Below, piece after piece: positions 1-12,582 of a stretch of 64,000 bases of DNA. The notes under the pieces are model-generated. The model ran no database searches, was not told the origin of the DNA, and saw only the letters and a program-made list of their open reading frames with translations. The stretch comes from Erigeron canadensis (Eukaryota; Streptophyta; Magnoliopsida; Asterales; Asteraceae), in NCBI RefSeq assembly GCF_010389155.1, contig NC_057769.1:4898735-4962734 (forward strand). Direction: 5' to 3'. Both the position numbers and the translations under genes were made by a program. Numbering within the stretch: the stretch's first letter is position 1; every line of letters starts with the position of its first letter.

Positions 1-1309
1 GAAGGGTACAGTCATATCACATTATCAAAAAGGTACTAACATGCAGCTGACATGACTGTAGAAACTAATTGAAGTTCATCAATGTACATATCACACATAC
101 ATAGCAAAGTGCATTGGTAGGCTGGTAGCTTATACTTGTTGTATGCAGTAACTTGTTTCCACTATGCAAAATGTTCCAATAGAACTTGAGAACAGAAATG
201 AATAGATATTCTTCTCTACAAAGGAATCCCATCACTTAAGCATAATGCCTACAAAGAACATGTCTTTATGGCTTTATGCTACTTTTAATTGCCTTTATTC
301 CTAATTAATTAAAAGTAGAGAAATCATATTGAGATGATAGACTAGTAGATCAAACCATTTTACTAAAAATCACACCGAAGTTCATGACTGTTACTATATT
401 TATAAAAAAAACACACTTTAACAAAGACAAATCACAGGGAATCTTATAGATTTAAATCAGTAGCATCAATACTTAGTAGTGAAGTAAACCGCAACAGTTA
501 ATTCTACCTTATCCCTTGTTCATAAAGGCAACGCTAATCTTCAGTAAAGGATATTCCAAAGCAGAAAATATTGTGATCTTACAGGAAAGGAGCATTCCAT
601 GATCTCCTGCTTCGAGAAACTATTGGTGACAATGACTACCCACACTTAATGATTCACATGGAAAATTGAAAAATTCTTATACACATAGCTTTAGTGGACT
701 AAAAAGAGAATAAGAAGAATAAAATAGACGATAACCCACTGAAAAGATGCAGCTTAATTTTCTCACTACATTATGACCCAAGAAGGATTTGTATTGGAAG
801 TCAAATGGTAGAAATTTTTTCCTAATACAAAATTATGTTAGTAATACCAGCCCTATTAAACAGCTAAAACATTATCATCAGGAAATACCTTTTATCCTAA
901 TCTCGAATACAAATAATCAAACGAATAAATCAGTAATTCAACTTTTCTATACCAATATATCGACTTCAACGAAGATCAACTAAAGCAATAATGTAAAAAC
1001 TGAACATCATCAGTCTCAATACCTGCTTCATTTCCCTACCAAGTTTCTTCTTTCTTCCGATTTATATGTATGTAAAGACCCACAAATGCAGATTATTCTT
1101 TTCAAGCCATATTCTATCCTCCATCTAACTCAGTCATAGCAATACGACATAGTTTGATTGACACAATTTGGGACCCATCATTTCATTCCAAACAATATAT
1201 GTAACTATCAACATCCCTACCCAATCTAACTCTTATAACATACTAAACACATAAATACAAATACAAATAAGAATAATAACAATGTAAATGGATTAAATTA
1301 GTGTTATAC
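1..1309 (-). other. Intron 1 of the MCU gene and unassigned flank
   Basis: AT-rich sequence with stops in all frames and only ORFs under 65 codons. It begins with the splice donor GTATAAC (read on the minus strand, 1309 downwards) directly after the first MCU exon. I looked for the second MCU exon (membrane region with the DIME pore motif) and did not find it, so the intron probably continues past the left edge. Confidence 0.6.
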
Positions 1310-1933
1310 CTTATCAGGATGAAGGTAAACTTTATCTCTAAAGATAAGAACAACACCAGCCTCATCCAAAACCGTCGCAAACGCTTTCGCTTCATCGACC
1401 GATTTCGCAACTCCCATCGCTTCACAAGCCTGTAACAACTCCTTATAAGATATCACCTCTTTCCCTTCTGCACCAAATTTCATTTTCAATGCTTCAACAT
1501 TCACCAATCTCATCAGCTTCTTCGCTTCCGCAACCGATATTACATCTCCGTCATTCTCACCTCCATTGTTCCGTACTTCTCCTCCGCCACCGTTACTATC
1601 AACACCTCGCCGTGGTTCTCCGCCGCCATGTCCACCGGAAATAGTCGAAAACGACCTTCTATCACCTTCGTTGATACCTACACCGAATACTCCACCACCT
1701 ACGCCGCCGCGGAAGCCGGCCGTAGTGGAAAACATCGCTCTAACACCGTCATTCACACCTCTCCGTACTCCGCGACCTACTCCGGCGCCGGACGTACCGG
1801 AAAACAAACAAGTACAGAATCCGTTACTAGATTCAACGGGAAATACGGTTAGTAATCCAAACGGTGTCGTTTTAGACCTAACGATTCCTGACGTCAATCC
1901 TTCTTTCAACAACAAAAACGACGATCTCCACAT
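1310..1933 (-). CDS. MCU: Mitochondrial calcium uniporter (MCU), exon 1 only, partial gene
   Basis: MCU is the pore subunit of the inner-membrane channel that lets Ca2+ into the mitochondrial matrix. Exon 1 encodes 208 residues from the ATG at 1933. The first ~120 residues are rich in Arg, Ser and Gly with few acids, as in a mitochondrial presequence plus a low-complexity linker. Residues ~130-208 match the conserved N-terminal matrix domain of plant MCUs, with the motifs [31 protein letters not shown] and [21 protein letters not shown]. The exon ends after the codon for Lys208, followed by GTATAAC on the minus strand, a phase-0 donor at the place where I recall the intron in plant MCU genes. 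The coiled coils, both membrane helices and the pore motif would lie outside the window, so function cannot be judged fully. The Gly/Arg-rich linker is long and poorly conserved, which is normal for the family. Confidence 0.88.
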
Positions 1934-2118
1934 CCTTTGCTAATTTCACTCTCTCAAAATTTATAATACCTTATATCTATATCTATATAATAATCTGTGT
2001 GTATATATATATGTATCTATATCTATATATTGTATTTTTTAATTATGCATTTTAAAAGCCTAATAGCTGTGTATGTGTGTAACGGAAGAATGAATAAATT
2101 GCCGGCGAGACGGTTTTA

Positions 2119-2170
2119 GAGAGAGAAATAAATTTTAGAGAGAGAAAGTGTGTTTCAGAGAGAGAAAAGG
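2119..2170 (-). repeat. GAGA/TCTC microsatellite in the MCU 5' region
   Basis: Three clusters of GAGAGAGA lie about 190-240 bp before the MCU start codon. On the MCU sense strand they read as CT-rich runs, as is common in plant 5' UTRs and core promoters. Its role is inferred only from position. Confidence 0.5.
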
Positions 2171-2237
2171 GGACGGAGGTTTGACGGTCTGAATTTACTG
2201 ATATTTAAGGAGATATTTTTCAAGGGCTGAGATTGTG

Positions 2238-2245
2238 ACACGTGT
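2238..2245. promoter_or_regulatory. G-box / ABRE-like element (ACACGTGT)
   Basis: A palindromic ACACGTGT with core CACGTG lies about 305 bp upstream of the MCU start. G-boxes are bound by bZIP and bHLH factors. The site is seen; its use is inference. Confidence 0.4.
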
Positions 2246-3561
2246 AGCGCGTGAGGTAGTGGAGGGAACGAATGCGTGTGCTACGGCCTGTGAGATTAGT
2301 GTTTGTCTTCATTGAAATTGGGCCGACCTCTTGTTCAAATTTCGGGGCCTTCCTTTTTGAATGACTTTCTATTTGTTCTATGATTAGATTAAGTATTTCT
2401 TTCCATAAAGTTTAATCTGGTTTTACCTGTAAAAAATCTTTGATATTTCATTCTATGCATGATTAAGCTTTTTTTTTTTTTTATAATGAGTGACATAATA
2501 ATAATTTAAAAAGTATATTATTTCTAGTAACTGGCTTATAACTTACATAAAACACGGATAAACCATATAAAAATAGTTAAATTCGTACATATAATAAACT
2601 GTCAAAAAAATATATATATATATATTAAAAGGTATAAAAATTGAAAGAAAAAAATTAGCAAATAATTTTCAATTGAAAAAAATAGTGGAAGTGTAATTTT
2701 AAACTTGATGGATCCAATAATTATTATCCGTAAATGAGATTGAAAAGACATAAGGGAAAGAAGGCTATCAAATTGTTAGATGGTGTGTAATACCATTGTG
2801 ATGAAATTGGAGGATTAATATTGTCTTTGACTAAAAGTCCAGTCAAAGCTGATGTAAGCATTTAGATTCAAGAGTAGAAAATAATGGATGATATTCAACT
2901 GAGGGTACAAATTTTTTCATTTTTCTGTTAAAAGGATTTGTTTTAATGTATATAAGAGATTGTGTTTACGCATACTAATAGCGTCTTCTTTAAATGGTTA
3001 AATATCATATATGGTAAATTTAATACGATAAGTAAGAACATAGTTGAGATTTTAAACAAAAAACGACTGGTGATAATAAATTTTATAACTAAATTATATG
3101 AAAATTATATTTTTTTAAACGTATTAATAAATAAAGTACCTATAAAATAAAAAGAAACTCATGCCTCAAACTAACATTACAACTTTAATGTAACTTTCAG
3201 TTATAATAGAGGTACAGGGATTAAAGACTTTCTTTTTGATTATCTGTGTTGTTAGAGATTTTTTTTCTTCTTTCTGTTAAGTACGACTGTAAGACTCTTA
3301 ATGAATAAAAGAATTTAAAAAAACTAATAACAAGACTATCCGAGGTAATGATAGAGGTAAGAACACTTCTCGGCCATGATAGCATATCAAATTGAGTTTT
3401 AAGACATGAATTCTAAAAACTTTGGCAGAATTTGGTTTTGAACTTTTGAGAAATCAAAAACAATAATAAAAAGAAAACATACTAAATACTTGGAATTTGT
3501 GGACTTAAATATATTAATAGAAAACGTGACATAAAATTGATGTATCATTAAAGTAATACTA

Positions 3562-3840
3562 GCACGGTATCCGCGCGATGCGACGGTGGTCGTGGTGGCG
3601 ACGGTTGGTGGTGGAGCGGCGTTGAGTTGTGTATATAATTGATGTAAATGGTTAATGGACATATTTTAAAAGATAAAATATTGATAGTGTAATTTAATCA
3701 TTAATGTCAAGGGGGTAATGTATGTGAAAGTATTTTAAAGGGTGCCAAGTAAAAATATTACATATTTTTAATATTACCAAAAATAAAAAGGGCTATTTTT
3801 TTATAATATAGTATAGATATAAAAATATAAAAGTATAGAT
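3562..3840. repeat. Dispersed repeat with GC-rich head
   Basis: The AT-rich background is interrupted at 3562 by a GC-rich block (CTAGCACGGTATCCGCGCG followed by GGTGGCGACGG-like triplets), then ~200 bp of AT-rich sequence ending near TAGTATAGATAT. Similar GGTGGCGAC-rich blocks occur at about 17845-17890, 25985-26020 and 28400-28500. I read these as relics of one dispersed family. I could not define ends or a target duplication. Confidence 0.35.
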
Positions 3841-4283
3841 AAATACATACATGCGACTGAAAAAAATCGGACAAAGTGGAGGAGAATAATATCATTTTTT
3901 TCATTCATTTTAGTTTACATGGAGATTGGTCTTATATGTATTCATTTTGATGAATTGTATCCTCAAAATAAATGTTAACTTGTTATTAATAAACTAACTT
4001 TTTTTAGATTTGTAATGTATTTTTATGCTATAAAATGTCTTTGATGTTAATTATTTTAATCGTAAACATAATTTTTTGCATATAAATAACATATACTTTC
4101 ATGTCTTATAAGACAAAAACCATAGCCGGGGTCGTAGAGTGCCTTCTAATTCACCGAATTACTCGGAATAGAGTGTTAGCATTGCATTTCTTGCCCTAAT
4201 TCATCTTCTTCAAAGATCCCCAACACACAATTCAAAGGTACGGTAACTGAACTTTCTTCACTATTCAATTTTCATCTCTTTTT

Positions 4284-4392
4284 GGCCGGAGGTTTCTATT
4301 TGAAGCAGTCTCTCTATCTTTGGGTAGAAGCAAGACTGTTTACCTCTCACTTTCCCATACCCCACCCAGGGATTGGGTGGTGTTGATGTAGA
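4284..4392 (+). repeat. SINE-like repeat, copy A
   Basis: GGCCGGAGG, then GAAGCAGTCTCTCTA, CTTTGGGTAGAAGCAAGACTG, CCCATACCCCACCCAGGGAT and TTGGGTGGTGTTGATG. This order resembles the 3' body of widespread plant SINEs that end in short TTG-type repeats. A second, shorter copy in the same orientation lies in an oligoribonuclease intron near 43,700. The tRNA-like head with A and B boxes was not found, so the copy is probably 5'-truncated. Confidence 0.45.
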
Positions 4393-5269
4393 ATGTTAGC
4401 ATTAGGCTTTAAATGAGAGCCAAAGTTTATAATTATGATGTAACCAAAAAGTGCTCATTGAGAATTGAATTCATTGCAGATAAAGAATGAAAAAGTTGAA
4501 AAGCCTGAAAATGAAAACTTGGTCACAAGTTTTGTGTCTATAATACAAGTTTTTTGTCGAAATGATACAGTAAAACTTAATTATCCAAAGTAAAAGTTAT
4601 ATTTACCACCAAATATTCAAAGATGAGGAAACAAGTTGATCCAACAAAACTTTTCAAAAAAAAAAAAAAAGTTGATCCAACAAACACAATTCCAATCCCA
4701 CAGTGCAAAGTCAACTTTGGGAAAGGGAGATGCACATTAGCATCACACTGGCAGCATTATCTTCTTTACTATATATAATTATATATACACATACACATGT
4801 GTATTTGTTTACAAACTTTTCTTTTGTTCATTTAATCCTCAGGATCTGACCACTCACCAACTTGTTAATTTCAAATTAAAAGAAAAACTGATGTGTAAAG
4901 AAAGAATTCAATTAGAGAATATACATCTGAGTCAAATAATCTAGTTCTCCAAATAATCTTAACGAATACTCCATCCATTTACCCTTATAAGCAACAAGCT
5001 TAAGAAAATGAAATATAGAAACACACAACTTGTTGAACAAAAGAAGTACATCTTGAACACCAATTAGTGAGAACTATAGTTTACTGAAGATATATGATCT
5101 TAAGCATATCTTGGGGAACTTAAAGGGCAAACAAAATATATAATATTTGACCTTTTTTTGTCCTGAAATCTCCCGATATTGCAACATTCCATGCTTTTTT
5201 GCTGTTGCCAAAGCAACATGTTGATTTTGGACGAACGTTTAACGTGACTACTAAAAAAACAATCAACTA

Positions 5270-8200
5270 TTATGACTGCTTTCTTAACTTGGTGAGAGTT
5301 TTAACCATTCCTTTGGCAATCTTGTAGAACCAAAACAAATTCATCAACGCCAATGCTGGAGGGATTGTCAACAAGGTGTAGAATCCCATTGGATAGTAAA
5401 CTTGCTTCACCTGATAATTACACACGAAAAGGGTGGTCAGAGCCGATAATGGTAAAACCGGGTGCACCAAGGTCTTCCCAGTTCAAAACCAACAAAATAA
5501 AGGTGGCAAAATGGCAAGTTAGAAATAAGTCAAAACGGATAATAAATTTATTATGTAGGGGTCGGAATGAGTCAGGTTGACATGGAAGTGTGGAACATCG
5601 TCGGCCAAAATTTAATATTTTTAAAACAATGATGACTATAGCAGATATAGTCTATTAATAAAAGTCCATTTTGACTTATTAACAATATTAGTTTTATAAT
5701 TCAATATTAACAAAATTACAAGTTTAACATTTCTTAGTAGGAATGATTAACAGGTTATATAAATTAACAAAATTATATTATAATGACTACACGCTGATCC
5801 CTTTTATGTTTAACTTTTTAGTTTGACCCGTTTACCCCGGATATAAGACACACTGAAACCAATCTATTCATAGGTAAATGGGTTTGAAACAACTTACCTG
5901 ATCAAAATGTGTATAAATGTGGTAGAAAAAGTAGATGAACAAAATGATCCTGGCAACCTGCATAAGCACAAAACCATTTATTATGTAAATCACAATAGCA
6001 ACAAAATGGGTTAGTCACCAAAAGATTTAAACGTATTATAGGTCATTCAGCTTTTTGTTCTTAAATCCAGTAATCCGTTAGAAAATATGATTCTTTGATG
6101 TAATTAATAGAATATAAAACCAAATTGTTTGTTGTCAATTTGACAAATGACTGAAAATATGTTTGTCTTTGGTGAATTAAAACTTTAGATAGATTTACGA
6201 TACGATAGACGTTACCAGCCACCCTAAAAACATTCCAACGCCATTCAACATGTAAAGGGTGGAGTTCTTCTTATTGGCAACATCCAAATACCTGCATATG
6301 CATATTTAGTGATCAACTTTTGGACTTAATATATAAAGAGATGAAGTTTGAAGTGCTTTATGTTGTTAATGATTACCATCTTAGATTCACAAAGGGTGTT
6401 GTGATCTCAGTGAAAAGAACCATAAGGATGTAAAACTGAACTTGGCCACTTATGAGGGATTGAACAATGGCAAACAAAGAGAGTCCATGGTGGAAGAACT
6501 GTGAAAACAAGAGAGATCATGATCAATATGAGTTCACATAAACAAACAGAACACTTTCATTCAGACGGTCCTAGATTTCATCAGTTCAGTAGTACTTTGA
6601 TTAAGCTTAGTATATCTGAGTATACAAAGTATCAAACCCCGCCCCCGTTATTTGACCAGCTGATCTAACTTTGAGCTTATTCTGGTCAGAGCTAGGCAGC
6701 TTGAGAAACTTAATTAAGTAGAGCCTACCAAACATCCAGGGCCACATGAGTTATGAGCATCTTTGTGTTACAGCTAAACTTTAAAGTAAGCCTGGCAATA
6801 CTTATACCCAATATGGAGAAAGCGGGTTTCCTTGGGCAAGAAAAAATTGATCTTTTGGGTTAAGATGGGCGTGCTTAAAACAATGACATTGGGTCTAGTG
6901 GGTAACTTCAATCTTTTCCCAAAATTCTGAGCGGGTCAGAAGTCAGAACGGGTCATCCCATTGGGTATCTTTTATTGCTATCTTGTGGACGACGGAAGTA
7001 TACGATGGAAAACTAAATTCAGATTTTGGGTGAGGCGTAGGATAAGAAAGAGAGCTGCCAATAAGGTTTATGCACGTTTCTAGTACAACAAGATTTATTT
7101 ATTTATTCTTTTTTATAATTGTATTAACTGTTCATAACTTAAAAAGTTTAATATAATATTTAAAATATCTAAAAAATATGTATGTGTCAGTACTTGGTGG
7201 CATGGTATCCATGAATAAACCTTACACGTAAATATGTAATTGTGTTAGCAAATGTGTAAAGTGTTTGTTATACGAGTAATAATTATTATCACGTACAAAT
7301 ATACTAATTAACGATGTAAATATAATTCTTATATTTTTTTATTATTTATTTATAAGGTATAATATAATACTAACAATAATGTATTGTACACTTTTACCTT
7401 TTAAATTAGTTCTTTAATTCACTAAAAAAAACCTAACATCATGTACAAATATCAACTTATTTGAAAACGTTATGCTCCGTATTAATAAACAATAAAAACA
7501 ATACTTTAACCTTTGTGTTACAGAATGATAGTTGGTAAGTAGAAGCATGATCTGTGCTAGTGTGCTCTATACGAATGGCCATGTTTTAGCACATGTTCTT
7601 TGTAAATATAGAAATATTTTTGGAATGAGAATTCGAGATCATTCATAATGAGAAATTGTTTCATTATTCTGTCTCAACACAAGCAAATAAAATGGAAAGA
7701 TGTAACTAGTCAGACTATTAAATGACGATTATATGGAACAACTAAATTTTAGTCATTGTTACTTTTCTTCTCACTTGTAGGGAAAAAAGTGGGTCGACCC
7801 GCACCCAACCCGCTTTGACCCGCATTTTCTGAAAACCCTGCTTGGACCCGCACCCGCTTTGACCCGTTACCCAAACCCGCCCGACCCGCCCATTTTTCCA
7901 GGTCTACTTTAAAGAAAAGCACAAAAGCTCAGATAAAAGATAACTGGTTGAAGTGTGTGTTTGGGAGGGATTGTTGACTCATACTGTTGACTCCATGATG
8001 CTTATTTTGAATTAAGTCTTAATTAAGTTGGTATTTGGCACAAAAAGAAAGTTGAATGGCATCATGGCAATTTGAACATTTTTCGTCATTTCCAAAATCA
8101 TGTGATCACCTCTTTTGATCATTCTATAGTTGTGTAGCATAAACAAAACTTTTGAAACTGTAACAGCTTCAATAAGCATTTTTCTTACTTGTAAGTTTCT

Positions 8201-10192
8201 ATATACAGTTTAAACTTATAGTTTGAAATATAATTTTTTGTCAAATCAAGACGTGCCAAGACTCTACACTTGCACAAGCCCATAGATATCAAGCTTGTTT
8301 GACCAAGGTTAAGGTATCTATATACTTACATATTCAACACCGCCTAAAGCTGGATAAGTCCATATTATCATCGCCAAATCTGACAAAAAGTAACCAATGG
8401 ACATCTGCAACCATAGAAGAACACACACATCAGCCACACTTTAATTTCTGTCAACAAGACACACAATCATTTATTACATTTGCAATGCTCCCAAATCAAG
8501 ACTTCTAATGTCTTATCTTTAACGGGTCAAAAACGTAAAAAAGTGGTTACAGAGACTTAAGTTTAAAAGTCGTCCATAGTGTATTTTGAAATATGATAAT
8601 TACAGCACAATATGTTAGTTACTGTTGTACCAAAGGCTGTCAATGAGGTACAAACCATCTATCATTTCAATGCATCTAAATCATTTTCTTCAAACTTTCA
8701 GATATTATTGAGATAATACAGCGTTACACCTCTGCTTCGACCCAAAAATGTCAAGAAACAGAAATAAAGTACATTAGAGAGAGAGGGGAAAAAAAAAAGA
8801 CACACCCCAAGTAGAGTGTCAGATGATGCGGAGGAACGGTTGATAATCAACTCTTTTTGGTTATGCTCTTCAAAAAGATTTGAAATGACCAAAAAGTATA
8901 GAGAACCAATAGCTGCAAAAAGTGCATGGAAGGTCGAGAATCCCCTAAAAATGTAATATATGGTGAAGTTAGATAATGTGATAATAGACATAAGCTCTGG
9001 CAACAAATTAACAAGAACGAGAGATGATAAGCATAATGGTAAAGGAATATAACCTGTTTTTCCATTCAAGTTTCTGCATGTCATCAAGTTTGTTAAAACC
9101 TTTGTAGACCAAGGGGGTAATTACACCAGTCAATTCATAAACCTTCAATATCAAAATGTAACCCTCTCAGAATCAAAGGAAAACAAAGCTGAAAGCATAT
9201 TAACAGATAATGCCAAAAGATGAAGATTTTAAACTTTTAATTCATAAGAGAAAAAACATTAAGGTTCTCATTATCCGCATCATATGAAGTCGCTAGAATC
9301 GATGTAAGAAATGTGCCTTGAAATTGATAATCTAACTATCTCGAATATAGTTCTAATGCTTGGTAACTTGCTTCAGCAACTGCTTGCAAGTTTAGATGAT
9401 TATCTAGACGTAAAATGATCATTTTACATAAAAACAATTTGATATTAGCTGCAACACAATGATTAAAAGGTAAGCTACAATTATGTACCAATATTTCATC
9501 ATTACTTTCCATAAAAAAAGAATCAAAATTTGTGAATTGCTTGGCACCTTCCTAACACTACCTTAATAATTGTCTGATTAAGAGGGTGTTTAAGATTGCT
9601 TATGTAAGTGTGCATCAGCTTAATGTTAAAGCATGTAAGCAGTTTTGATATTAGCAATCACCCTTCAAAGCACATAAGCACTTTAATATAAGCAAACACA
9701 ATCACCCTTCAACTCTTCAAATTGTACACACAACACAATATCTTAGAAGCTCAAGTTTCAGTTGGTTGAATAATTTGCAGTTTACTGCTTGTACATGTTG
9801 TGTACCTAATAACCTTTATTAGCCCGTGTTTGACTCGGATATGTACCGTTGACGACTGACCCCTAACCGTTTCCAAAGCCTTTCTCTTGCCATACCAAGA
9901 TTAAACCTAGACCTCTTGTGACTACAGGATGTCAATCTAGCTTATTTCATTTAAAATTAGCTAAAGAAGCTATAAGCTCTCTAAAAAAAGCCAAAACAAA
10001 CACCTCCTAATGCTGTGGTTTCACAACCCAAAAGTACAAGAGACAAAGTAAAAAAGCAATATTACTTACAACTTTACACATAATAAAGCCTCCAAAAACT
10101 GAAAACAACCACAAGATTTGGTTACTTGAAGTTGCATGATCACCAATAACCTTCAAACCAGATACACCATAATCCAAACTACTTCCTTCCAT
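5270..10192 (-). CDS. TLC (TRAM/LAG1/CLN8) domain membrane protein, copy 1
   Basis: Eight coding exons on the minus strand: 10192-10070, 9142-9054, 8944-8806, 8404-8330, 6498-6377, 6291-6216, 5957-5898 and 5410-5270. All have GT-AG borders and compatible phases, giving 825 nt and 274 aa. The product resembles the plant TLC-domain family typified by At1g31300/At4g10360: about six hydrophobic segments, the conserved LEWKNRGFSTFHALF block, MSIGYFLSDLAMI, the HH pair in FFHHGLSLFA, and ITTPFVNLRW. TLC proteins are multipass endomembrane proteins linked to lipid sensing, transport or synthesis; the substrate here is unknown. The C-terminus KQS has no clear retention signal. The start is the ATG at 10192, conserved as MEG in copy 2; a TTG-initiated extension upstream is not credible. 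Intron 4 is 1.8 kb because it carries a hAT-like element. Confidence 0.87.
6787..7906. mobile_element. Non-autonomous hAT-like element in intron 4 of TLC copy 1
   Basis: The element starts TAAGCCTGGCAATA and ends, read from the other strand, TAGACCTGGAAAAA. Both ends are directly flanked by a perfect 8-bp repeat CTTTAAAG (6779-6786 and 7907-7914). An 8-bp target duplication and a TAGRCCTGG-type terminus fit the hAT superfamily. The subterminal regions are rich in GACCCG/CGGGTC repeats and the ~900-bp middle is AT-rich. No transposase ORF is present, so it is non-autonomous. It sits between exons 4 and 5 and should be removed by splicing. Confidence 0.8.
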
Positions 10193-11713
10193 TATCTTTT
10201 TGTTCCTCCAAAATTTCAGCAAAAATTAAAAAATCCAACTACACAAAAATAAAACAAAAATAAGCAAAACCCCACTTCAAGATTCACATACATACACAAC
10301 CCCATATATAAAGTTACAAACTTTATGGTTAAAAACCAATAAAAAACTTACTGGGTCTGTTCAATATTTATGAAGAAAGAAAGAAAACATGTGGAGATAA
10401 ATCCCCACTGTAATAATGAAGATAATAATGGTAGGAAAGAGATTGTACTATGTTACTGATTGGAAAAATGATGATAAAAATTGGTGAATAGAGCAGGTTT
10501 GAATTGAATTTTGGGGTGGTGATGTAGGTGAAAAGTTTTTAGAGGAATATGGGAGTTTTTATACACATATTATTTAGCTGGAACTGGAATTTTTGGGTTT
10601 AAATAAGACCGCACAAGTCTTCTGACTTTGGTCAAAGGGAGATGTATGTGGGCCTTTTCTAAAGATTTTAACCTTTTTTTTTTTTTAATCTAGGGCTATG
10701 AAAAATGGATTTAAACGTATGATATTATTCACAAACTCATAAAGTTTGCGCAAGGGGAAACATATACAAAGCTTTGTAACATTATTCACACCATTTTTTC
10801 CAAACAAATCATATAATGTTTCGTTCTAATTATATACCACACTAGATGATTAAGCCGGGTTCAACCCGGGCATATTAATGAAAGCTTTTTTAAAAACGTA
10901 TGATCATTACTGCTGAAGTTACGACAAAATGGATTAAATCTATTCTGAAATATCTATTTGATTATTTACTACAACATTTTTTTTATAGTTTTGACAAACA
11001 AAATGCATATAGTTACCTTTAAGCTTTTGTGTATCAAATATATTTGTACTTAAACAACAAACATTAATATATTTGATGATAATTTTTTTAAACTTCTTAT
11101 ATCAAGCTATTTTTTCTTTCTTTTTATATAAGATACCTAGCATGTAAAAAAAAAACAATATGTAGTTATATATTTTACTTCAAAATATTCTTTTTACTTA
11201 AAAATAAATTAAAAAAAATGTCTATATTTATTAATGTTTCATCAAGACTTAAATGTAAATTATAAAATTATATGAAAATTAATAAAGTAATTAAGATAGT
11301 GTTAAGTGGATTAATTTTTTTAAAAACTAAAATGTTGCTAAAATTATAATTATAAATATGATGTCATAATTTCTAAAAACATTTGTAGGAAAGATTGTGA
11401 GTTTGCCACATAGGAAATTTTCTACAAAAATCTTCTAGAAATAATTCTTTTTTATTTATATAAGAGATGGTGGATTTAAAATTTGACAATAATTCTTCCA
11501 ACCTTCGATCTTCAAAAACTTGAAATCATTCTTTTCAATTTATAAGCACCAAACTTTTATCATAACAATACATTTTAAGATTTTTTTTTTATACGTATGT
11601 CGAACCCCACCAAGCACTAACTAGTCAGACTTTTATAACTACCAAACAAAAAAATGTTACACAGATTCAGTCTTCTTGCCACACAACCAATAGCCCACAA
11701 TGGACATCATTAA

Positions 11714-12372
11714 GGGGTTGACAACGGATGGATGTTGGATGGATTATAGGCGCGGCACCACCACTCAACACCGCCGCCAACGCCTCACCACGCGTGGCGG
11801 GGTGAGAATGCGTGGTCACACCACGCGGTCCACCACTCAAATGTTGCATGGTTTCGAGGTATGCCAACGGTTACATTTTGAAATTTTGAGCCGTTTGATT
11901 TTTTATTTTTATTTTTTTATCTTTTCACCTTTCCTATATATACTACTTACTACATATTTACACAAACAACTCTCTAATTTTAAATACCTTCTTCAAATAC
12001 AAATCTCATTTTACCACAATCTACCTTTCCTATATATACTACTTACTACATATTTTCACACACAACTCTCTAGTTTTTATGTATTTTAAAATTATTTTGT
12101 TAGTTATGTTTTTATTTATTATGTAATGTGTTTGTAATGTTTTTTAAGTATTATGTATGTTTTATTTCTTTTTATAATGTAATGTTTTTAGTTTAATGAA
12201 AATTTAATGTTTAAATAAAATGAAAATTGTAAAATGAGTGGTGAAGTGAGTGGTCGGATGCCAACGAAATTTGGATGAGTGGTGAGTGAGTGGTGGAGTT
12301 GAGGTGGCATGTTGTGATTGGTTAGAAGTGAGTGGGGTGAAAAAGGAAATGAAAGATGGGATGCCAACCCTC
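11714..12372. mobile_element. PIF/Harbinger-like non-autonomous element (candidate)
   Basis: The left end GGGGTTGACAAC and the right end, read inverted, GAGGGTTGGCATCCC are flanked by a 3-bp direct repeat TAA (11711-11713 and 12373-12375). A TAA/TTA duplication with G-rich ends fits PIF/Harbinger. Inside is an imperfect direct repeat of ~55 bp starting at 11928 and again at 12024 (CCTATATATACTACTTACTA), plus GTGAGTGG-rich sequence on the right. There is no transposase ORF. A 3-bp duplication is weak evidence, so the ends are provisional. Confidence 0.45.
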
Positions 12373-12582
12373 TAAGCTTGCAATCCGGTCTTGAAGAGAT
12401 AATAACGTAAGATTTACGGTTCATCAAAGTCCTCCAGGTGAATTTGTTGCATTTTTTGGAGACCCAACTAAACTATTCGAACACATATCCTTATCACCGG
12501 TAAGAAACTCTTTGACCCCAATGTTAAATTCACTATCTTTTTCCCCAAGCCACTTATCACTCCTTTTAGGTGTTATTGGATA

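Larger units (their letters stand above)
1934..5269. other. Intergenic region between MCU and TLC copy 1
   Basis: About 3.3 kb of AT-rich DNA with no supported gene. It holds the MCU promoter, a repeat with a GC-rich head (3562-3840), a promoter/leader-like stretch around 4080-4250 with no gene behind it, and a SINE-like repeat (4284-4392). Confidence 0.6.

Noticed and set aside
1566..1943. 125-codon Pro-rich frame on the plus strand
   Set aside because: It is the antisense of the Gly/Arg-rich linker in MCU exon 1; the minus-strand frame has the conserved MCU domain.
10193..10222. N-terminal extension of TLC copy 1
   Set aside because: It would need a TTG start; the ATG at 10192 is conserved in copy 2.
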